From: Phytophthora colocasiae
Taxonomy: Eukaryota; Oomycota; Peronosporomycetes; Peronosporales; Peronosporaceae
Assembly: GCA_018806915.1 (NCBI GenBank)
Contig: JAGKQI010000074.1
Span: 1-64,000, forward strand
DNA length: 64,000 nt
Direction of reading: 5' to 3'
Part shown: positions 57,033 through 64,000 of the stretch, in pieces
Position numbering within the stretch: the stretch's first letter is position 1
Layout: every line of letters starts with the position of its first letter
Translations under genes and position numbers: made by a program
The notes under the pieces: model-generated
What the model saw: only the letters and a program-made list of their open reading frames with translations
What the model was told of the DNA's origin: nothing
The model's database searches: none

Positions 57033-59720
57033 ATGGCGCGCATCCGAGCGAGTACACGCGGAAAAGTCGACGCAGTCGCGGCAGCTGCGCGGGACGTTGA
57101 TTTCGGACATTTGTGGCGGCAGCTTCGGGATGCTGGGTGGACGTCAAGACGGCGACGAGGTCTCCAGACAGAGTGGAGCTACACGAGTCCGGATGTGGTG
57201 AGCGTGCCATTGGGGGAGGAAGCTGTCGTGAAGCATGTTGTGGAGGCGGGATTGTCGATTGAAGCCAGCGATAGTGACGGCGACAGCACTAACGAGGACA
57301 GTGGGGGCACGTGTGTTCGCGCTTCACAGATAGAAACAAGCGTCGACCTCTCCCAGAATACCATCAACGTTTTGTTCCGTACATCGAGCGACTCTGAAGT
57401 CGATCTTTCACAACATGCAGTCCCGGGCGTTTGCAATACCGACGAGCGATCTTCAGCCTGACGAGCCGTGGCGAGAGGCTGCTAGCAGTTTGCAGCTGCT
57501 GTTAGAAGCACCGGGGGCAAGGGAGAGGGCAGAGAACCGGCATCAAATGAAGATGTCGTCAACCTCGTGCAAGTTAGAGAGCAACCATCCGGTTACGAGA
57601 CTATAAGCTCCAAAGAGGATGATGATGAAGACTTGACACCTGATGAGCCTGATGATTCGGACAACTATCTTTCCGATGGTGATGCCGTCGCTATGGATGA
57701 AGCCTTCATTTCTTCTCTTCGTATGGACGCAGATGCGCCTGATAGACAATCCGTGAAACAACGAAAGGACGCCTTACGATCTATGGAGTGGGGCACTCCA
57801 TCTTCTACTTTTGAGACCAATGGTACTGGATATCCTGGCTTGGATATGGAAGTGGCGCAGTCTGTAAGTGAACTGCGTGTGGTTTGCCACTCTCCTCTGC
57901 TGACACTATTCTACTTCATGCCTAAATCTATGTGGGTAAGTATCACCACGGAAACAAATCGATACGGACTGCAGCAAGTCGATCGACGGGCACGCGTAAT
58001 CCAGGCGAAACAGGGAGAACACCGCCAAGAATCGCTGAAGACAATCCGCCGGCGTTTGAGGTCTACCCAGGATTACGAGCCGCACGAGATCCTCCATGTC
58101 CTTGACCTTCTTGTTGCCCGCATGCTTTGCCCGCAGAAGCGATTCGCGGCACACTGGTCGATGGTGGAGGATGGAGCCGTTCCAGCAGGGAACTTTGGTC
58201 GCTACATGGGGCGCAATCGCTGTCAAGAAATTTTGCGGGACCTTCATTTCGTCGACAATGAAACAGTGCGGACGGGCGACAAACTGTGGAAGCTGCGTTC
58301 TGTCGTCACCAAGATTCAGCAACGTTTTCTTGCAGGGTGGTCACTGCAGCGGTGATCTCGTTCGACGAAGGAGTTTTGCCTGCTACATCCAAACGGAACT
58401 CAACGCGAATGTTTATGCCGGATAAGCCCTATCGCTATGGCTCAAAGATGTTTATGACGTGAGATTCAAGGACAGCGTACTGCCACAGGTAAGAATTTGT
58501 ATGTCGTATGTTACAACCTTCTCCTCCTCAGGTAACACCCAATGTCGTATGTTACCAGATTTGAAATGTATGTAGGCAAACGCAGGGCTGAAGATTCAAG
58601 CACGACCCCACTCGACAACAAGACAGGCGCTACTGCTGTCGTCAGAAACTTGAACTGCGTTCTGGGCTCGAATATGCGTCATCGATGGCATACCGTTGTT
58701 GTAGATCGCTTCTACTCGTCCGTCCTACTCGCGATTGAGCTCTTGAAGATGAACATTTACGTCGTCGGTACGATCATGACCAATCGGCTTGGGCTTGACA
58801 AGCGCATCAAGGCTAAGAGCGAGACGCGTCCTGGCAACATCCCCCGCGGCACTTTTCGCTCTCACGTTCGGTTGCTATCCTACTCTGGTGTACTATCACT
58901 GGTGGGATCGCAAACCCGTGCACTACTTGTGCACGGGCGCTGTGATGACCATGTCAACCATCGAGAGGAAGATCAAACAAATCGGAGCTATCACTGGGCC
59001 GTGTCCATCCGCCGTCAATTACTACCAGCAGTGGATGGGCGGAGTTGACGTACATGATCAACTCCGCCTCCAATCCTACTCTCTCCAAACGTCCACAAAA
59101 TTAAAAAAAATACTACAAAAGCCTGTTCTTAGGCTTCGTCGACCTAGTGCTGGTCAACGCGTACATCTCAACCAAGGATACGGCCAAGATGGCTAAAACG
59201 ACGGCGATGACTCGCCGAGAATGGTACGGTGTTCTGCAAAACCAGCTACTACAACTCAAGGCAGGTGTCTTCACTGGTATTGTCGCGACTCCGCCTCCTC
59301 TAGCCCAGAAGAGAAAGCGTGCACACCCTCGTATCACCCATGTTCTCGACCAGTCAGAGGACTGGGTGAGAATCGGCAACACTCAGAAGCGCAGACAGCG
59401 CTCTTGTAAGGTGTGTGCCCTCTTACGGGTGGGCCAAGAAGAAGTCGTTTACAACGACGTATTTTTGCGAACGTTATTCCATCGATGACGCGAAATGCTG
59501 GCTGTGTAACAAGATACGACGTGAGTACAAGGGTACGGCCAAAACATGCTTTGAAATCTGGCATGATGATTTCGAGGCTGGGGAGGCGATTCCACCTACC
59601 TTGGGGAAACGAGTTGTGATGCGGCGTCATGGCCAGCAAGCCGGATTGCGTAAGAAGACACGCCGTGAACTCCAGTTGCTGGGTGGTGATGGAGACGATG
59701 CTGATGACGAGGCAGATTAG
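57033..59720 (+). pseudogene. PiggyBac transposase (DDE_Tnp_1_7 family)
   Basis: Starts MARIRASTRGKVDAV, followed by an N-terminal LWRQLRDAGW region and an acidic stretch (EDDDEDLTPDEPDDSDN). The catalytic domain begins at PLLTLFYFMPKSMW and GRYMGRNRCQEILRDLHF. All three catalytic Asp positions are readable: ISFDEG (~58353), VVVDRFYSS (~58700) and MGGVDVHDQ (~59045). A C-terminal cysteine-rich zinc-binding tail (CKVC, then FCERYSIDDAKCWLC) binds the element ends in this family. A frame break near 58345, TGA near 58459 where Cys is expected, and further frame changes near 57461, 58865, 59110 and 59440 disable it. A likely 70-nt intron lies at 58489-58558. The protein would cut and paste at TTAA sites. 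Confidence 0.85.
58489..58558 (+). other. Probable intron in PiggyBac transposase
   Basis: GTAAGA at the left end and ACCAG at the right. Removing it joins TACTGCCAC-AG to A-TTTGAAATG, giving YCHRFEMYVGKR, the expected PiggyBac continuation. It contains two copies of ATGTCGTATGTTAC, the same word as the subterminal repeats. Confidence 0.6.
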
Positions 59721-60283
59721 AGACTGTAGTGAAGAGAAGAAGGAAGTTAGTGATGAGTCCTGCATATAGAAGAAATTATTTGATTAACTAGATAGGTGGA
59801 CAACTCTTTGGACTAACCTGCAACGATCTCAAGCTAATTCAATAGCTGTAGATAGACTGTTCTACCTTGACTGATGGGCAACCCAAATTTGGGGGGTTCG
59901 TTCCGAATGGATATCAATCGGCAGTTCAAAACCTAAATGTTGGATCAGTAGCGTGATAGTTTCCCGGTCACAGTTGAGCTCATCCGTCCTGCATATAGTA
60001 CGCACGCAATTCGCGATACCTTGAATTGACGCCGCTTCTGTACCGCAAATGTGCTAATAAAAGTGCACGCTTCAAATCGGTTCTGCAAGCGTAGTTACAT
60101 ACGACATACAGGCTAGTTTCCGAGGCTAGAAAGCAGTATAAGCTACGACATTGACAAAAAAAACCTGTTGACAATTTATACATCGCTAGCAAGTGCTATT
60201 TATGTTCAATACAGTTTTGTAGATCTACACGTACGTCGTATGTTACGCCATGAGATAAGCTGTTCCTACGACATATCCTCGGG
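59721..60283. other. PiggyBac 3' noncoding region
   Basis: No gene. It carries subterminal motif copies at ~60096-60109, 60233-60245 and 60267-60274. Confidence 0.55.
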
Positions 60284-60287
60284 TTAA

Positions 60288-60831
60288 CAAGGCACTAAAA
60301 CCTATTTTTAGTGCAAATACAGCTACTCTCTATCTTTTACTCAAATCGTTATTAATTCGTTCTCACATAAGCAGGCTACACACGCACCTGCGAAGGGTGA
60401 TGTTGTTCACAGATGGGAGTTGACCGTGCAGACGTGAGATTTGTGGTTCATCATTCGATCCCGTTGTCGCTGTCGCTTCTTCTCAACAAATTGTGCGTCT
60501 ACATCTTGGGTTTAAGTTTTTGGTTGGGAATTAACAGACTCAATTTGTTGTAGGGACGAAGTGGTCGTGATGGAAAACCTCCGAAGCTGACAAGAGACGC
60601 TGACAACTGAAAGACTCGGATGTGGACGGCATCGGCTCTGGGGGTTGTGTAACCAATGGGAGCTCTCGAGGGGAGTTGGAAGATGTCGTCGTCTGTGAGA
60701 TGGCTACAGGTTGCCGAAAAGAGCTCTTTTACTCCCATTTCCATTTCGACAGTTCTGCGAAGAATTGCAACTGTGCGATGCCTCTTGAAGCCGCTACAGA
60801 ACGACGTTAAGATTTGTTCTACAGTGGACAA
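60288..60831. other. Unassigned region
   Basis: A hairpin GCACTAAAA ... TTTTAGTGC lies at ~60292-60314. A minus-strand frame from 60867 to 60499 is open, but its first codons lie in the Copia LTR and it shows no recognisable domain, so I do not call a gene. Confidence 0.35.
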
Positions 60832-61208
60832 AACGATAGAGGAGGAGGGTATTTCCAAGGGGGTCATTGAGTACCAATACCAGAAATCCTAGCGGAGTCG
60901 AAGCGGATCAAGTTACCAAAGCGTGAACCTTATCACAACGTCTCATTCGGGCTCGAACTGTATGGAGCTCCTCTGTATATGTTCCATTTTTACTTGACGA
61001 TTTGTTTGCTACATCAGAAGAAGAGTATGCGAGGCATTTAACGGAGTGAGCACTGGGAGATGTCTTAATGCAAAGACGTCAACTTGTTAGATAGAAGGTA
61101 AATCTGAGACTGACATACAACTAAGTGCCGCGGGACGCGGACTTTCTACCATCACTCTTGCAACGGCAACTTCAACTTCTGTAGCAAAAGTGGGTACACT
61201 TTCCAACA
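60832..61208 (-). mobile_element. 3' LTR of Copia element
   Basis: On the minus strand the LTR starts TGTTGGAAAGTG at 61208, typical of Copia LTRs, directly after the purine tract. The other end is placed where similarity to 13282-13483 stops (60826-60832). The exact last base is uncertain. Confidence 0.65.
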
Positions 61209-61222
61209 CGCCCCCTCCGAAG
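61209..61222 (-). other. Polypurine tract of Copia element
   Basis: Reads CTTCGGAGGGGGCG on the minus strand, between the pol stop and the LTR start. Confidence 0.7.
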
Positions 61223-63998
61223 TCACTTCTTCGGCAAAGGCTCCTTGGATTGACCTAGCAGAGCACAAAGTTTCTCGTGTCGCGCTCCTGCCAGGGGCTT
61301 CGTAAAAATGTCGGACGGATTGTCGTCCGTGTGAACTTTCCACAGGTTCACAGTCCTCTTCGTCGCTTGGTCACGCACGTAGTGCCATCGAAGCTCGATG
61401 TGTCGAGTACGTCTACTATACGTAGGATTAGTCGCCATCACGAAGGCCGCCTGGTTGTCAATCCCAAGCGTAAAGCTCACCGCTAGTTCCGGGAACACTT
61501 CAATTAGGATGTTTCGTAGACTTTGGCCCTCCATGCATGCTTCGCACGCCGCAACCGTGTCGTAAGTGCAAAATAAAATGCTTCACCCCAAAGTAGCCAC
61601 GGCATATTGGCCGCTGTCAATAAACATCGAACACGAGAAAGCACCACGCCATTCATTCTCTCGACTAAGCCGTTTTCTTCCGGACTATACGAATTCGTCG
61701 TCGTATACTCAATACCATTGGACCGGAGAAACACCTTCAGTTTGTTGTTAAAAAGCTCCTTGCCTTGATCGGAGTTGAACACCTCAATGTTGTTCCCTTG
61801 CGCAAGCACCCACTTCAAGTGCTCCATGACCGCATCTGATGCATTCTCCTTTTGATACAGTAGAAACCCCCACAAGTAGCGACTGGCTTCGTCCTGAACT
61901 AACTGGAATGCTTGTATCCATCATAAGTGATTTCATCCACATAGTCCATGTCACTCATCAACTTCTGGAATGGTTGAGTCACTCGGCGAGTTACAGTCTT
62001 CTTATAGGACATGCGAATCATCTTTGCAGCTCTACACGACCAGCAAGGTAAATTAGTATCCACCGTTTGACTACGAGAAGCCTCCATACCAGTAGCGACT
62101 TCATCTCGAACCATTCGCTGAATTGCAGGCGAATTTAAGTGACCAAGACGCAAATGCCAGCGTTCTAATGAAGTTGTATCTCTCTTCTTGCGTTGCACCA
62201 GCACGTTCGAGTTACTGGGTTGCTGGAGGATTTCACTCTGTTGTCGAACTTCACTTTGTACCTTATACACAGCCACTGCAGTCGCCTTTAAGCGGTACCG
62301 ACGATTAGTCTTTACCAGCAGAAGCTCAGTGCAGTCCTTTCGTAACCAACACACACGCTGAGTATTGATGAAACCATACTTCACGGTCCATCCATTATTC
62401 TCCAACATGTCCTGACTCAGCAGGTTGTCAGGTGCATTGGGGGAGATCAGCACATTTGTAAACGGAAGGGTCATTTCAGCATGCGGGGATTTGTTGTTCG
62501 TCACCCTCAGTGTTATGTCACCAACGTATTCATCCTCTCGAGAATTGCCATCATATCCCTTAAAGAAATGCACTTCGTCCTTGCGAATATTGTGCAGCAG
62601 AGATCGTTGGTTGCACACATGCACGTCACTAGCTGAATCAAGTACCCACTCCACTTCAGTACCAGAGGGAGTCTTGACGGATGTAGACGCAACAACAGAA
62701 GCGCCACGAACACCACAACTTAGTCCACTTGTCTTCTTAACTTCACGCTTCTCATCATTGCGACTCTTCTTGTTTTCCCATCGCTTGAACTCCGAGGTAG
62801 CAGGACGAGGCGAGGAAGATTCAGTCTTCAAATGAGGGCAATTAGGGCGAATATGTCCCACTTCGCCACATTCATGACAAGTGCGAGTCTCTTGCTTCTT
62901 TCCTCCTTCGTTCTTTTGCTTAGCCTTGTATCGACCTTTGCCTTTCCTTTGCTTGCCTTTACTTTGATTAGAATTCTGCTTCGATTGCTGCGAGTCATCT
63001 TTTGCTTGCTTCCCACATGAGCAAACATGAGCAGGATTTGCTCCCGCTTCAACTGCAACACGTTCATCTAAGGCTGACTCAGCACGCAATGCATTCATAA
63101 CCTGCACAGCCGTAGGTACAGGTCGTACTCCACCACCGTCTCGCACCACGTAATGCTTGGAGAATTGACGTACAACATCACGGTGAGTTCTCGACACATG
63201 TCCGAGCAAAGTCTCCGCGAAGTCCTCATCAGAAATCGCCTTGCCGTAGTGAAGAAGCTGCCGTCGTAAACTCTCCATTTCCCGCAGCCACTGATCCATA
63301 TTTTTGTCAGTAGTATAGCGATTGGACACGAACTCGTCTCTAGTGAAGATATAATTTGAGTATTCACGCTTCGTTTGTCTGTCGACGAAGCGGTTCCACA
63401 TAGCTTCTGCAGTTCCCTCTTGACAGATCATTTCTGCATCAGCCGGTGGCACGCCCTGCAAAATGGCTTCGCGAGCAGCATTATCTCGAGCCTCCAAATC
63501 TGCCAGGTCTACAATACCATGGGCATCTATACGATACGAGCCATCCACTACACACCAGCAGCCAAGTCGGGTCAAAAACGCACGAAGCTGCACGCTGTAT
63601 AAATCAAAACTTCGCTTCATCACTGGTGGTTTATGCGAAATGTCCAGCTTTAAAGCTTGTGGTACACCAGCACCGGTTTGAACTAAACAAGATGTTCCAA
63701 ACCCAGGGAACGATACTCCAGTTGCAGCTTGAGATACTCCAGCACTGTCATACAAACCAGCTCTAGCTCCTCTGGTAGCCGTAGCACTCACGCCAAAAGG
63801 ACCGGCGAAAGAGGCAGTTATTCCACTTCCACGTCCTAGACCACTACTTGGCACTAACCCAGTACCCGACACTCCCAGTACACCGGGAAGTCCACGTGAA
63901 AGACCACCAAAAGATCCTCCTAGTAGTCCACCTATGCCACCAGTAACAGAATCTCCACTGGATATAGACGCAGGCAAAGTTCCGGTGAAACCTCCACC
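61223..63998 (-). pseudogene. Copia gag-pol with internal deletion
   Basis: Open to the right window edge. In order: Gly-rich N terminus, Copia gag (UBN2-like, MWNRFVDRQTKREYSNYIF), one CCHC knuckle (CHECGEVGHIRPNC), protease (VLDSASDVHVC), GAG-pre-integrase (LERWHLRLGHLNSPAIQRM, then CWSCRAAK) and integrase core (SDMDYVDE, SDQGKEL, YSPEENGLVERMNG). A one-base lesion near 61900 breaks the frame. At ~61550 the integrase (WLLWGEAFYFAL) is joined to the end of RNase H (CEACMEGQSLRNILIEVF, then VHTDDNPSDIFTKPL). The integrase C terminus and all of RT are therefore missing. Nonautonomous and broken. The order integrase before RT is diagnostic of Copia. Confidence 0.9.
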
Positions 63999-64000
63999 AG

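Larger units (their letters stand above)
56791..60287 (+). mobile_element. PiggyBac element bounded by TTAA
   Basis: TTAA at 56791-56794 and 60284-60287 bound the element. Inside both ends, read inward, is TTAACCC followed within ~20 bp by ATGTCGTA (left TTAACCCCTCAGTTCCCG then ATGTCGTA; right TTAACCCGAGGAT then ATGTCGTA). Further copies of ATGTCGTATGTTAC or its reverse complement are subterminal (~56843, 60096, 60233). It encodes a broken transposase. Confidence 0.75.

Noticed and set aside
60499..60867. Minus-strand ORF of 122 codons
   Set aside because: Begins inside the Copia LTR and has no recognisable motif; not called as a gene.
1..64000. tRNA, rRNA or host housekeeping genes
   Set aside because: None recognised on either strand. 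All solid coding signal belongs to mobile elements.

Overview
The window looks like a transposon-dense stretch of an oomycete nuclear genome, most likely Phytophthora or a close relative. I judge this from recognisable element families (Ty3/Gypsy chromoviruses with a plant-type extra RNase H, a Copia element, a PiggyBac element, a pogo-like transposase). No host housekeeping gene, tRNA or rRNA is visible. Nearly all of the DNA can be assigned to nested, mostly decayed mobile elements.

Layout. (1) 1-524: inverted LTR end of an element (E1) that inserted into Gypsy element A. (2) 525-7898: 3' part of element A, with integrase plus chromodomain, a 1095-codon ORF on the opposite strand, a polypurine tract and a 1.9 kb LTR. 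(3) 7899-~12868: remains of another Gypsy element (B): pol tail with chromo-like domain, decayed antisense ORF, decayed sense ORF with hydrophobic segments, possible short LTR. (4) 13282-13483: Copia LTR remnant. (5) 13484-25674: element A', a second copy of A (gag tail, protease, RT, two RNase H domains, integrase, broken antisense ORF, LTR). (6) 25675-29678: 3' end of element G, again an antisense ORF followed by a polypurine tract and LTR. (7) 29897-30634: acidic ORF remnant. (8) ~30635-37300: minus-strand Gypsy element F, whose chromodomain is split by a 429 bp MITE. (9) 37307-55917: element E2 (+), split by the inverted element E3 (39409-51133) with a 4 bp target duplication. (10) 55918-56637: pogo-like transposase remnant. 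(11) 56791-60287: TTAA-bounded PiggyBac element. (12) ~60832-64000: minus-strand Copia element with a large internal deletion.

How the parts work together. In A/A' the sense strand carries gag, protease, RT/RNase H and chromodomain integrase. A large ORF on the other strand starts about 56 bp from the 3' LTR and reads back toward pol. The same arrangement is present in G and probably B, and the A and G antisense proteins share a short C-terminal motif. A degenerate first RNase H followed by an acquired one, combined with an antisense ORF between pol and the 3' LTR, parallels plant Tat-lineage elements. This is the most interesting system in the window.

Limits: all family calls come from motif recognition by eye. 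Boundaries marked approximate were not aligned computationally.
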